Below, one piece after another: positions 16,980-25,800 of a stretch of DNA of 55,057 nucleotides (positions within the stretch are counted from its first letter, which is position 1; each line of letters starts with the position of its first letter). The position numbers and the translations under genes are program-made. The notes under the pieces were generated by a model. That model searched no databases, had not been told where the DNA came from, and saw only the letters and a list, made by a program, of their open reading frames with translations. Location: contig NZ_JAETGO010000018.1 of the NCBI RefSeq assembly GCF_016765695.1, positions 1-55,057 on the forward strand. Reading direction: 5' to 3'. This DNA is from Sporosalibacterium faouarense (lineage in GTDB: Bacteria > Bacillota > Clostridia > Tissierellales > VENL01).

Positions 16980-19661
16980 CTATAATATTTTTTCTATCCT
17001 TACTGCAGTCACCTTAAGCTCTGGAATCTTTGCTATAGGGTCAAGCTCAGTACCAGTTAGTACATTGGCAGCTCCATCAGCATAATGGAAGGGAATAAAT
17101 ACAGTGTCTTCTCCAATTATATCTGTGATTTTTGCCATCGTTGTTATAGTACCTCGTCTAGATGTAACTTTAACTTTTTCTCCGTCTTCTATATTTAACC
17201 TATTGGCTGTAGCAGGATTAATCTCTATAAATGATACAGGTGCTTTTTTATTTAAACCTTCTACCCTTCCTGTCATAGACCTTGAATGATAGTGATATAA
17301 TACTCTTCCCGTAGTCATAATATAAGGATATTCAGAGTCTACACTCTCAACACTTCCCACATATTCTTGAGGCATAAATAACCCTTTACCCCTTGCAAAA
17401 ACACCTTTATGAAGGTATTTTGTACCTGGATGACTCTTAGATGGACATGGCCATTGCAATCCTATTTTAGAAATTCTATCATAGCTGATTCCACCATACT
17501 GAGGTGTAACAGACGCAATTTCATCCATTATTTCTGATGGTGATGAATATTTTTTATCATAGCCTAGTCGATTCATTATATCCATTAATATTACCCAATC
17601 AGGCTTTGCTTCTCCTGGAGCTTCTACAGCTTTTCTAACTCTTTGTATTCTTCTTTCACTATTGGTAAAAGTACCTTCTTTTTCTGCAAAGGAAGCTGCT
17701 GGCAATACAACATCAGCTCTTTCAGCAGTTTCAGTTAAAAATATATCCTGTACTACTAAGAAATCTACATTATCTAATGCCTTTTTTACATGGTTTATAT
17801 CAGGATCTGATATCATTGGATTTTCTCCCATGATATATAAGAAGTTAACACTACCTTCCTCTGCTCCATGTATGACCTCAGGTATAGTTAAACCTACTTT
17901 AGGAGACAATTTAGTATTCCAAGTCTTTTCAAATTTTTCTTGAATCTCTGGTTTAAATACCTTTTGATATCCAGGATAATCAGCTGGAAGCCCACCCATA
18001 TCACATGCGCCTTGAACATTATTCTGACCTCTTAATGGGTTCACTCCTGCTGACTCTTTACCAATATTCCCACAAAGTAATGCAAGATTTGAGACAGCCA
18101 TAACTCCATGGGTTCCTTTTTTATGTTGTGTTATTCCCATTGCATAGTAAATTCCAGACTTATCACCCTTTGCATATATTCTCGCAGCTTTTCTTATGTC
18201 TTCTGGGTCTATTTCACAAATCTCTCCTATCTTCTCTGGAGTGTATGCCTTTACTAATTTTACTAGTTCCTCATAGTCCTCAGTTCTTTCTGCTATATAC
18301 TTCTTATCTTCTAATCCTTCTTCAATTATTACATTCATCATGCTATTTAATAAAGCAATATTTGTTCCAGGCTTTATTTGAAGAAACACATCAGAGTCAT
18401 TAGCTAGATCTATTTTTCTAGGATCAGCTACTATTAATTTAGCTCCTTGTGCCTTTGCTTGCTTCATCTGTGCCCCAATTACAGGGTGATTCTCTGTAGT
18501 GTTTGATCCTATTACAAAGATTACGTCTGCATCTTTTACTTCTGCAATACTGTTTGTCATAGCTCCACTTCCTAATGTAGTTGCAAGACCTGCAACTGTA
18601 GAGCTATGTCAGAGTCGAGCACAGTGATCGACACTGTTAGTTCCTATTCCTGCTCTAAATAATTTTTGAAATAAATAATTCTCTTCATTTGTACATCTTG
18701 CAGAAGTAAATCCTGCAAATACTTCAGAACCTTTTTCTGATTTTATATTATTAACTTTTTCTACTATTAATCCATATGCTTCTTCCCAACTTGATTCAAC
18801 AAATTGCCCATCCTTCTTAATAAGGGGCTTATTTAGCCTATCTGGATGATTAATGAAATTAAATCCAAATTTACCTTTAACACAAAGTAGTCCATTATTT
18901 GAAGGACCGTTTGCTGGTTGTACACCAACGACCTTGTTATCTTTTACTAGTAGATCCATCTGACATCCAACTCCACAATAGGAGCAAGTTGTTCTTACTT
19001 TTTTTGTCTCCCATAGTCTAAACTTCTCCTTAGATTTGGGCATTAATGCACCTACTGGACAGACTGACACACAATTTCCGCACGATACGCATACTGAATT
19101 ATCTATGCCAATTTCAAATGGTGTAGATACATGGGTATTGAATCCTCTTTCACTAAAGCCTATAGCATTTGTATGTTGTAACTCTGAACATACCCTTACA
19201 CACTTTCCACAGTTTATACATTTATTTTGGTTATTATAAAAGAATGGACTACTATCATCTATTTCATAATTTTTTCTCTTTCCTTCAAATGTTGTTTCCT
19301 TAACATCATATTTATAGCAATACTCCTGTAACTTACACTCTCCTGACTTCTCACATGTTAAGCAATCATTTGGATGATTCGCCCATAATAAATCTAAGAT
19401 ATCCTTCCTAGCCTGAATGACTCTTTCACTATGGGTTTTTATTTCCATTCCATCTGCAACTTTTAAAGAACAGGATGTTTGTAGATTTCTAGCTCCCTCT
19501 ACTTCTACTACACACATTCTACAGGCCGCATGGGACTCCAATCTTTCATCATAGCATAATGTGGGGATATCTATCCCCATTTTTTTTGCCGCTTGAAGTA
19601 TTGTAAAGTCATTAGGTACTTCTACTCTTTCATCATTTATTTTAATTATAACTGTATCCAT
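16980..19661 (-). CDS. fdhA: Selenocysteine formate dehydrogenase, catalytic subunit
   Basis: One continuous 893-residue reading frame is read through an in-frame TGA (18611-18609) as selenocysteine 351, in the context HCARL-Sec-HSSTVAGL that marks formate dehydrogenases. Domains in order are a [2Fe-2S] NuoG-like domain (1-75), a His/Cys cluster (CLTCEKSGECKLQEYC), two [4Fe-4S] motifs (CINCGKCVRVC, CVSCGNCVSVC), a [4Fe-4S] motif before the cofactor (CSYCGVGC), then the Mo/W-bisPGD domains. The N-terminal cluster set is that of NAD/ferredoxin-linked soluble enzymes. It is the last subunit gene after two NuoF genes, and FdhD and cofactor genes follow. Metal may be W, given tupABC. Standard pipelines may split this gene at the TGA. 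Confidence 0.96.
18579..18597 (-). promoter_or_regulatory. Bacterial SECIS hairpin for Sec351
   Basis: Starting 12 bases after the UGA, the mRNA forms AGUUGCA/UGCAACU, a perfect 7-bp stem with a GGUCU loop. The loop matches that of the E. coli fdhF element recognised by SelB, and the spacing is right for bacterial selenocysteine insertion. Confidence 0.88.
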
Positions 19662-19673
19662 ACTTATCCCCCT

Positions 19674-21464
19674 TTACTTCAGAATTATTGCATCAAATGG
19701 GCATGCTTCCATACAGGCCCCACACTTAATACATAATTTATTATTAATAGAATGTATTTCTTTGACTTTTCCAGTTATACAACTGCTTGGACATACTCTA
19801 GCACATTTTGTACATCCTTTACACTTATCTGTTATAAAGTAATCTAATAAAGCCTTACACTGACCTGCTGGACAGGTCTTATCAATCACATGGGCCTCAT
19901 ATTCATGCCTGAAGTACTTTAGGGTTGATAAAACGGGATTCGGTGCAGTTTGACCAAGTCCACATAATGAAGTATCTTTTATTGTTTTAGCTAACCTTTC
20001 TAATTTATCAATATCTTCAACTTCACCTTTTCCTTCTGTAATCCTCTCTAATATTTCTAGCATTCGTTGAGTACCTTCTCTGCATGGATTACATTTCCCA
20101 CAGGATTCTTCTACTGTGAAGTCTAGAAAAAATCTAGCGATATCTACCATGCAATTATCTTCATCCATAACTATCATTCCACCAGATCCCATCATTGAGC
20201 CCAAGGCTACTAATGAATCAAAATCTATTGGAGTATCTAAATGATCTGCAGTAATACATCCACCAGATGGTCCCCCAGTTTGAACTGCTTTGAACTCTTT
20301 ACCATTTGGTATTCCTCCACCTATATCATAAATTACTTTTCTAAGGGGTGTCCCCATTGGAATCTCAACTAATCCTGTGTTTTCAATTTTTCCACCTAAT
20401 GCAAAAACCTTAGTTCCTGAAGATTTTTCTGTACCAATACTTTTAAACCAATCTACACCCTTTAGCATTATCTGTGGTATGTTGGCATAGGTTTCAACAT
20501 TATTAATTAATGATGGTTTCTGCCATAATCCTTTATTTGCTGGAAAAGGAGGCTTATTTCTAGGCATTCCCCTTTCTCCTTCAATAGATGCAATTAATGC
20601 TGTCTCTTCTCCACAAACAAATGCCCCAGCACCAAGTCTTATTTCCATATCAAAATCAAAGCCTGTCCCTAATATATTCTTGCCTAATAATCCCTTTTCT
20701 CTAGCTTGATTTATCGCTATTTGTAATCTTTGGACAGCTATTGGATACTCGGCTCTCACATATACATACCCTTGGTTTGATCCTATAGCGTATCCAGCTA
20801 ATGACATTGCTTCAATCACAGAATGTGGGTCTCCTTCTAGTATACTTCTATCCATAAAAGCTCCAGGGTCTCCTTCATCGGCATTACATAATACATACTT
20901 TTCATTTCCTGTAGCTTTAGCAGCAAAGTTCCATTTTAAACCAGTGGGAAACCCTGCTCCCCCTCTACCCCTTAACCCTGATTCTGTTACAACTTTTATA
21001 ACTTCTTCAGGTGACATTTCTGTAAGTGCCTTTGCTAGTCCCATATAGCCATCGAATGCAATATATTCATATATATCCTCTGGACTAATCACACCACAAT
21101 TCTTTAAGGCAATTCTCTCTTGCTTTTTATAAAAGTCTACTTCATATATTGATTTTATTGCTTCTTCGCTAATTGCTCCTTTATATAATAATCTCTTAAC
21201 AACTACACCTTTAAGTAGATGTTCTTCTACTATTTCCTCTACATCCTCTAGTTTTATCTGACTATAAAAAGAACCTTCTGGATAAACAATTACTATTGGA
21301 CCTGCTTCACATAATCCAAAGCACCCCGTTCTTACTACCTTAACTTCTTTATCCAGATCCTTCTTCTGTATAAGATTTTGAAATTCCTTTTGTAACTTAT
21401 CGGACTTTGAGGAGGTACATCCCGTACCTCCACATATTAGTACATGTGATCTATAGATATTCAT
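19674..21464 (-). CDS. NuoF-type NADH/ferredoxin subunit, full length
   Basis: The 596-residue protein has a thioredoxin-like [2Fe-2S] domain (1-95), an FMN and NAD(H) binding domain (about 120-350, GLRGRGGAGFPTGLKW), SLBB, and a [4Fe-4S] region with SCGKCNPCREGT. At the C-terminus is a two-[4Fe-4S] ferredoxin domain (CKGCTKCARVC, CIKCGACMEAC). This is the architecture of HydB/HylB-type flavin subunits of electron-bifurcating hydrogenases and formate dehydrogenases. It is 12 bases from fdhA, so it most likely docks that subunit to NAD+ and ferredoxin. A second, truncated copy lies at 22162-23787. Confidence 0.93.
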   Translation of the reverse strand: MNIYRSHVLICGGTGCTSSKSDKLQKEFQNLIQKKDLDKEVKVVRTGCFGLCEAGPIVIVYPEGSFYSQIKLEDVEEIVEEHLLKGVVVKRLLYKGAISEEAIKSIYEVDFYKKQERIALKNCGVISPEDIYEYIAFDGYMGLAKALTEMSPEEVIKVVTESGLRGRGGAGFPTGLKWNFAAKATGNEKYVLCNADEGDPGAFMDRSILEGDPHSVIEAMSLAGYAIGSNQGYVYVRAEYPIAVQRLQIAINQAREKGLLGKNILGTGFDFDMEIRLGAGAFVCGEETALIASIEGERGMPRNKPPFPANKGLWQKPSLINNVETYANIPQIMLKGVDWFKSIGTEKSSGTKVFALGGKIENTGLVEIPMGTPLRKVIYDIGGGIPNGKEFKAVQTGGPSGGCITADHLDTPIDFDSLVALGSMMGSGGMIVMDEDNCMVDIARFFLDFTVEESCGKCNPCREGTQRMLEILERITEGKGEVEDIDKLERLAKTIKDTSLCGLGQTAPNPVLSTLKYFRHEYEAHVIDKTCPAGQCKALLDYFITDKCKGCTKCARVCPSSCITGKVKEIHSINNKLCIKCGACMEACPFDAIILK

Positions 21465-21700
21465 TCCGTTTACCCTCCCCCATATTCCTACTGTAATTAT
21501 TACTATATTTTATCCTTTGAAAAAAATATTTGTATATTTGAAAAAATGGCATATTTACAAATTAATTATATTTTTGCAAGATTTCATCAGCACTACGACT
21601 TATTCAGTCACTTTTTCCTTAAATCAAATAGTAAAGTGACTGAATACTGGAGTCACGAGTATATAATCTTGCATAAAATTTCAATATGAAATTTCATCAT
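21465..21700. repeat. Intergenic region with structured repeat, copy A (21575-21673)
   Basis: The gap contains a 99-base element bounded by TGCAAGATT and AATCTTGCA (9-bp complementary ends). Inside is a 14-bp hairpin TATTCAGTCACTTT/AAAGTGACTGAATA (21601-21614, 21633-21646). A related copy at 27962-28060 matches at about 71 of 99 positions by hand alignment, in the same orientation. Similarity continues about 20 bases rightward. Nature unknown: non-coding RNA or a small mobile repeat. Confidence 0.65.
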
Positions 21701-22069
21701 TTATTGATTTGAGCCGATTGTATACTCTTGTACTATCTTCCCATTGATAATATGTTCTTCCATGACTTGCTTAGCTTTTTCTAGAGTCATATGTACATAA
21801 GTTACCTTTTCTTCCCCAGGTTTATATACTTCAAAAACAGGCTCTAAGTTGCATGCTCCTATACATCCTGTTTGAGTTACAGTAACATCTTTCAAATCTC
21901 TTTTATTTACTTCATCCAATAAGGACATTAAAATAGACCTAGCTCCAGCAGCTATACCACAGGTATCCATTGACACTACTATTCTAGTTCCTTCTTCACG
22001 ATCTTTCCTCAAATTAATTCTTTTAAGTGATTCTTCTTTTACCTTTCTTAATTCTTCTATTGATTTCAT
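21701..22069 (-). CDS. Small [2Fe-2S] ferredoxin-like subunit, copy 2
   Basis: This 122-residue thioredoxin-fold [2Fe-2S] protein is of the kind found beside HydB/NuoF genes. Cysteines are in DTCGIAAGA (near 37) and TQTGCIGACNLEP (near 75-79). It is close to the protein at 23858-24226 over its whole length, so the pair arose by duplication together with NuoF. It probably relays electrons or assists assembly of the flavin subunit that follows; its exact role is not established. Confidence 0.85.
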   Translation of the reverse strand: MKSIEELRKVKEESLKRINLRKDREEGTRIVVSMDTCGIAAGARSILMSLLDEVNKRDLKDVTVTQTGCIGACNLEPVFEVYKPGEEKVTYVHMTLEKAKQVMEEHIINGKIVQEYTIGSNQ

Positions 22070-22161
22070 TTATACACCCCATTTTTGTATAATTATTATA
22101 AACATATATCTAAAAATCCCACTATATTTTCTTTAGTTTTTATATTTAATTATTATTATAT

Positions 22162-23787
22162 TCAAATACTATTTATTCTTAAATGAGGAAATGGACATCT
22201 CTTTTCATTAACGTGGGCTTCATACTCATGTCTAAAGTGCTTCAACGTTGATAATACTGGATTTGGAGCTGTCTGACCAAGTCCACATAATGAAGATACC
22301 TTAATGTTTTCTGCTAATCTTTCTAATCTATCTAAATCTTCTGGTTCGCCTTTACCACTAGTTATTTTCTCTAAAATTTCAAGCATTCTTTTAGTACCAA
22401 TTCTACATGGAGGACATTTACCACATGACTCTTCAACTGTGAAATCTAAGAAGAACCTTGCAATATCAACCATACAGTCATCTTCATCCATAACAATCAT
22501 TCCACCAGATCCCATCATTGAACCTATAGAAGTTAAGGAATCAAAATCTATTGGTGTATCTAATGACTCAGATGTAATACATCCTCCTGATGGACCACCT
22601 GTTTGAACGGCTTTAAACTTCTTGCCATTTGGAATTCCACCACCTACTTCATATATTACTTCTCTTAAAGTAGTTCCCATTGGAATTTCTATTAGTCCTG
22701 TATTGTTTATCTTACCACCTAGTGCAAACACCTTAGTTCCTGGAGATTTTTCAGTTCCCATCTCTTTAAACCAATCTGCACCGTGTAATATTATTTGCGC
22801 TACATTTGCATAAGTCTCAACATTATTTATTAATGTTGGTTTTTGCCATAATCCTTTATTAGCTGGATAAGGAGGTTTATTTCTTGGCATTCCTCTTTCA
22901 CCTTCGATAGATGCGATTAATGCTGTTTCTTCTCCACAAACAAATGCTCCGGCTCCAAGTCTAATTTCCATATCAAAGTCAAAATCTGATCCAAATATGT
23001 TTTTACCTAATAATCCCTTTTCTCTTGCTTGGTTTATAGCAATTTGAAGTCTCTCTACTGCTATTGGATACTCAGCTCTTATATATACATATCCTTGATT
23101 TGATCCAATTGCATATCCTGCTAATGCCATTGCTTCAATCACTGAGTGTGGATCTCCTTCCAGGATACTTCTGTCCATGAATGCACCAGGGTCTCCCTCA
23201 TCAGCATTACATAGTACATATTTTTGATTCCCTTCTGCTTTTGCAGTAAATCCCCACTTTAATCCTGTTGGGAATCCACCACCACCTCTTCCTCTTAGTC
23301 CAGAATCTTTAACTGTTTCTATTACTTCTTCTGGAGTCATTTCAGTTAAGGCTTTACCTAATGCTAGATAACCATCTAAAGCTATATATTCATCTATGTC
23401 CTCTGGGTTAATAACACCACAGTTCTTAAGTGCGATTCTTTTTTGTTTTTTATAGAAGTCTACTTCATCAACTGATTTCACGATGTCTTCAACTATTGCA
23501 TCTTTAAATAATAATCTCTTAACAATTCTTCCCTTTAGTAAGTGCTCTTCAATTATTTCTTCTACATCATCTATTTTAACTTGACTATAGAAGGAACCCT
23601 CTGGGTAAACTATTATAATTGGACCTGCTTCACATAAACCAAAACATCCAGTCCTTACTACTTTAACTTCTTTATCTAATTCCTTCTCTACTAATAGCTT
23701 CTCAAATTTTTCTTGTAATTTATCTGACTTAGACGAAGTACACCCCGTACCTCCACATATTAATACATGCGATCTATAGATATTCAT
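22162..23787 (-). CDS. NuoF-type subunit lacking the C-terminal ferredoxin domain
   Basis: The 541-residue paralogue of the protein at 19674-21464 is nearly collinear with it from residue 1 (same MNIYRSHVLICGGTGC start) through SCGKCPPCRIGT. It ends shortly after EAHVNEKRCP with an unrelated 9-residue tail. The two-[4Fe-4S] domain present in the sister is missing. The 80 bases downstream show no remnant in any frame, so this is a deletion rather than a frameshift. FMN, NADH and the N-terminal [2Fe-2S] parts look intact. It may serve another partner such as a hydrogenase, or simply pass electrons from NADH. Confidence 0.9.
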   Translation of the reverse strand: MNIYRSHVLICGGTGCTSSKSDKLQEKFEKLLVEKELDKEVKVVRTGCFGLCEAGPIIIVYPEGSFYSQVKIDDVEEIIEEHLLKGRIVKRLLFKDAIVEDIVKSVDEVDFYKKQKRIALKNCGVINPEDIDEYIALDGYLALGKALTEMTPEEVIETVKDSGLRGRGGGGFPTGLKWGFTAKAEGNQKYVLCNADEGDPGAFMDRSILEGDPHSVIEAMALAGYAIGSNQGYVYIRAEYPIAVERLQIAINQAREKGLLGKNIFGSDFDFDMEIRLGAGAFVCGEETALIASIEGERGMPRNKPPYPANKGLWQKPTLINNVETYANVAQIILHGADWFKEMGTEKSPGTKVFALGGKINNTGLIEIPMGTTLREVIYEVGGGIPNGKKFKAVQTGGPSGGCITSESLDTPIDFDSLTSIGSMMGSGGMIVMDEDDCMVDIARFFLDFTVEESCGKCPPCRIGTKRMLEILEKITSGKGEPEDLDRLERLAENIKVSSLCGLGQTAPNPVLSTLKHFRHEYEAHVNEKRCPFPHLRINSI

Positions 23788-23857
23788 TTCACTTACCCTC
23801 CTTTACATTCTAAGGCATTAATTATAATTTTTCTCTCTAAAAATTTTATCTATATAT

Positions 23858-24226
23858 TTATTCTGCTGCACCTATTGTATATTCTGTAACTACATTTCCA
23901 TTTACAATATGCTCTGCCATAACTTTTCTAGCTTTTTCAGGTGTCATATTAACGTAAGTTACTTTCTCTTCCCCAGGCTTGTACACCTCGAATATCGGCT
24001 CTAATCTACATACTCCAATACATCCTGTCTGAGTTACTTGAACATCTCCTAGATTTCTTTTATCTGCTTCTTCTAATAAGGACATAAGAACTGGTCTTGC
24101 TCCTGCAGATATTCCACATGTAGCCATACCTACTACTATTCTTGTTCCTTCGCCTCTGTCTTTTCTTAGATTTATTTTTTTAAGAGATTCTTCTCTAATT
24201 TTCTTTAATTCTTCTAAGGATTTCAT
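23858..24226 (-). CDS. Small [2Fe-2S] ferredoxin-like subunit, copy 1
   Basis: This 122-residue thioredoxin-fold protein has CGISAGA and TQTGCIGVCRLEP cysteine motifs and is the paralogue of the protein at 21701-22069. It sits between the NuoE-type gene and the truncated NuoF. The arrangement NuoE - small [2Fe-2S] - NuoF is common in electron-bifurcating enzyme operons. Confidence 0.85.
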   Translation of the reverse strand: MKSLEELKKIREESLKKINLRKDRGEGTRIVVGMATCGISAGARPVLMSLLEEADKRNLGDVQVTQTGCIGVCRLEPIFEVYKPGEEKVTYVNMTPEKARKVMAEHIVNGNVVTEYTIGAAE

Positions 24227-24358
24227 TATTACACCTCCAAGAATAAAATACTTTTATTTTTTATTTATTCCATCACAAATTTTAGTCTTTAATAAATTAT
24301 TTCTAACATTGTTTTCTTCATTTCCAGTTTATATATTTAACTTAAATATTAATATTAA

Positions 24359-24847
24359 TTAATCCATGTATTTCTTTAATATCTTAGGAATTTCATCTGA
24401 TTTTAATTTACCATATACATCTTCATTAACTGTCATAACTGGTGCCAATCCACAGGCTCCTATACATCTTGTTGCTTGTAACGAGAATTTACCATCAGCT
24501 GTTGTTCCATCTACTTCTAAGTTCAGTTCTTTCTTAACTTTATCAACTAAAGATTGTGATCCTTTTACATAGCAAGCAGTACCTAAACATACTCCTATTT
24601 GATATTTCCCCTTTGGTATTAGTGAGAACTGCGAATAAAATGTTGCTACTCCATAGATTTCAGCAAGTGGAACGTTTAATTCTTCAGAAATAATTGATTG
24701 AACCTCTATTGGTAAATATCCAAATATTTTTTGTGCTCTGTGTAGTACAGGCATTAGAGAACCTTTTTTACTTCTATTCTCTTCAATTACTTCTTTAAGT
24801 GTTTCAATTTTTTCTTTGTTTTCTTCCCAATCGAACTTAAATCCCAT
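24359..24847 (-). CDS. NuoE-type [2Fe-2S] subunit
   Basis: The 162-residue protein is the thioredoxin-like [2Fe-2S] subunit (NuoE/HydC/HylC). Four cluster cysteines are visible: CLGTACYVKG gives the first pair (about 87 and 92) and ATRCIGACGLAP the second (about 128 and 132). It is the first gene of the formate dehydrogenase operon, 84 bases downstream of a TTGACA/TATAAT promoter. There is one NuoE for two NuoF copies. Confidence 0.93.
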   Translation of the reverse strand: MGFKFDWEENKEKIETLKEVIEENRSKKGSLMPVLHRAQKIFGYLPIEVQSIISEELNVPLAEIYGVATFYSQFSLIPKGKYQIGVCLGTACYVKGSQSLVDKVKKELNLEVDGTTADGKFSLQATRCIGACGLAPVMTVNEDVYGKLKSDEIPKILKKYMD

Positions 24848-24927
24848 TAATAACCCTCCTTTAGACCTTTCATATTGTCATTTTTTTAACGCTTATAATG
24901 TCTATTGTTTTAACTTTTCTTGCTTAA

Positions 24928-24957
24928 ATTATATATTAATTGTTTAAAATATGTCAA
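24928..24957 (-). promoter_or_regulatory. Sigma-A promoter of the formate dehydrogenase operon
   Basis: On the minus strand TTGACA (24957-24952) and TATAAT (24933-24928) are 18 bases apart. They lie 81 bases before the NuoE start, with no other gene between. Confidence 0.8.
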
Positions 24958-25184
24958 TCTTATTTGAAACTATTACAAAAACTTCAAACCATTTGCTAAA
25001 TTGTGTAAATTTCAAGGCTAAAACTAATCATGTTTAAAGTAGATTTTTCTATTTTATATTTATTTATATAGTTTTTTTCTATATAAAATTTTAAAAACCT
25101 ATATAAATAATAGATTTTCCCGCTTTCTTTGTTAAAATATTGTCCTTTGTATAAATTAACATCATAATTATTTATTCGAACTAA

Positions 25185-25199
25185 TTAAATAGATAACAT
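25185..25199 (-). other. Four-codon mini-ORF with strong ribosome site
   Basis: AAGGGGG (25212-25206) is followed six bases later by ATG TTA TCT ATT TAA. It may be a leader peptide or the relic of a lost gene. The peptide has no recognisable regulatory codons. Confidence 0.25.
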
Positions 25200-25261
25200 A
25201 GATAACCCCCTTTTTAATAAGCATTAATTTTCTAGTATTGGAATTACTTTCTTTTAGAAAC

Positions 25262-25305
25262 AAAAAAAGTCTTGCAAACTCATTAAATTTGGTAGCAAAA
25301 CTTTT
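25262..25305 (-). terminator. Intrinsic terminator inside the fdh upstream region
   Basis: The minus strand forms an 11-bp stem AAAAGTTTTGC/GCAAGACTTTT (one G-U pair, 19-nt loop) that runs into seven U residues. It is about 120 bases downstream of the consensus promoter at 25388-25416. Confidence 0.85.
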
Positions 25306-25353
25306 GTGTCATTGGATTGTCTATAATTATTAAATTATTGTTCTTTTCTTATT

Positions 25354-25371
25354 TTGTTAATTTATTAACTA
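25354..25371 (-). promoter_or_regulatory. Rex-like operator at the start of the candidate RNA
   Basis: TTGTTAA-TTTA-TTAACTA matches the clostridial Rex consensus TTGTTAANNNNTTAACAA at 13 of the 14 defined positions. It lies about 10-27 bases downstream of the predicted transcription start, a typical repressor position. Rex senses the NADH/NAD+ ratio. Binding is inferred. Confidence 0.5.
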
Positions 25372-25387
25372 AGAAAAGTCTATATTT

Positions 25388-25416
25388 ATTATATAGTGCT
25401 AAACAATATATGTCAA
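25388..25416 (-). promoter_or_regulatory. Perfect consensus sigma-A promoter
   Basis: The minus strand has TTGACA (25416-25411), a 17-base spacer and TATAAT (25393-25388), with no protein gene directly downstream. Confidence 0.85.
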
Positions 25417-25609
25417 CAAATTTTGTACTATTTTTGTTAATTTAATATTAAAATAACTATATTTTTATTGATATATAAGAATGTACGATTTTTAACGAAT
25501 GTTTACAAAAACGTCCTTACACTTAAAAGTATCATTAAACTTATCCTAAGCAATTTTAGGAACCCCTTGCTGTCAATCTTAATAAGTATTTTGAGTTATT
25601 ACCTTTAAA

Positions 25610-25653
25610 TAAAAAGAAAAAGAGCTTGACTAATATCTCAATTAATCAAACTC
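25610..25653 (-). terminator. Terminator downstream of the PhzF gene
   Basis: On the minus strand GAGTTTGA and TCAAGCTC pair with one mismatch around a 16-nt loop and run into TTTTTCTTTTT. It is about 150 bases after the PhzF stop. Confidence 0.75.
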
Positions 25654-25800
25654 GTACTATATAATAATAGAACCCCGCACTTCATTTTTAAGGTACGTTT
25701 TATAGTACCTAGGCTAGTAATCACTAGCTATCTTTCTAACTAATTGTAATAGAAACTAAGCATTAAGCCATAAAATTTCAATTTATAATGAAATTCTTAT

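Larger units (their letters stand above)
25262..25381 (-). ncRNA. Candidate ~120-nt RNA with own promoter and terminator
   Basis: A perfect promoter (TTGACA-17-TATAAT), a predicted start near 25381 and an intrinsic terminator ending near 25262 define a short transcript with no open frame. Its 5' end folds as CTTTTCTTA/TAAGAAAAG, enclosing GTTAAT/ATTAAC, and its 3' end is the terminator hairpin. It is either a small RNA or the attenuated leader of the fdh operon. Confidence 0.5.
24848..25800. other. Long non-coding region upstream of the formate dehydrogenase operon
   Basis: This 953-base region has no convincing protein gene. Reading on the minus strand from the right, it holds the terminator of the PhzF gene (25610-25653) and a consensus promoter (25388-25416). 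A Rex-like operator sits in a 36-base inverted repeat (25343-25378), and an intrinsic terminator lies at 25262-25305. A four-codon mini-ORF with a strong ribosome site follows (25185-25199), then the operon-proximal promoter (24928-24957). Two small hairpins occur at 25692-25734. Confidence 0.7.

Noticed and set aside
18609-18611. In-frame stop that would make fdhA two pseudogene fragments
   Set aside because: The context is the formate dehydrogenase selenocysteine site with a SECIS hairpin, so it is read through.
22080-22161. Frameshift as the cause of the short NuoF
   Set aside because: No cysteine-rich ferredoxin remnant is visible in any frame downstream, so a deletion fits better.
25194-25212. 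AAGGGGGTTATC shared with the dnaN start region as an oriC relic
   Set aside because: Only 12 bases match, no DnaA box follows, and the rest of the region differs.
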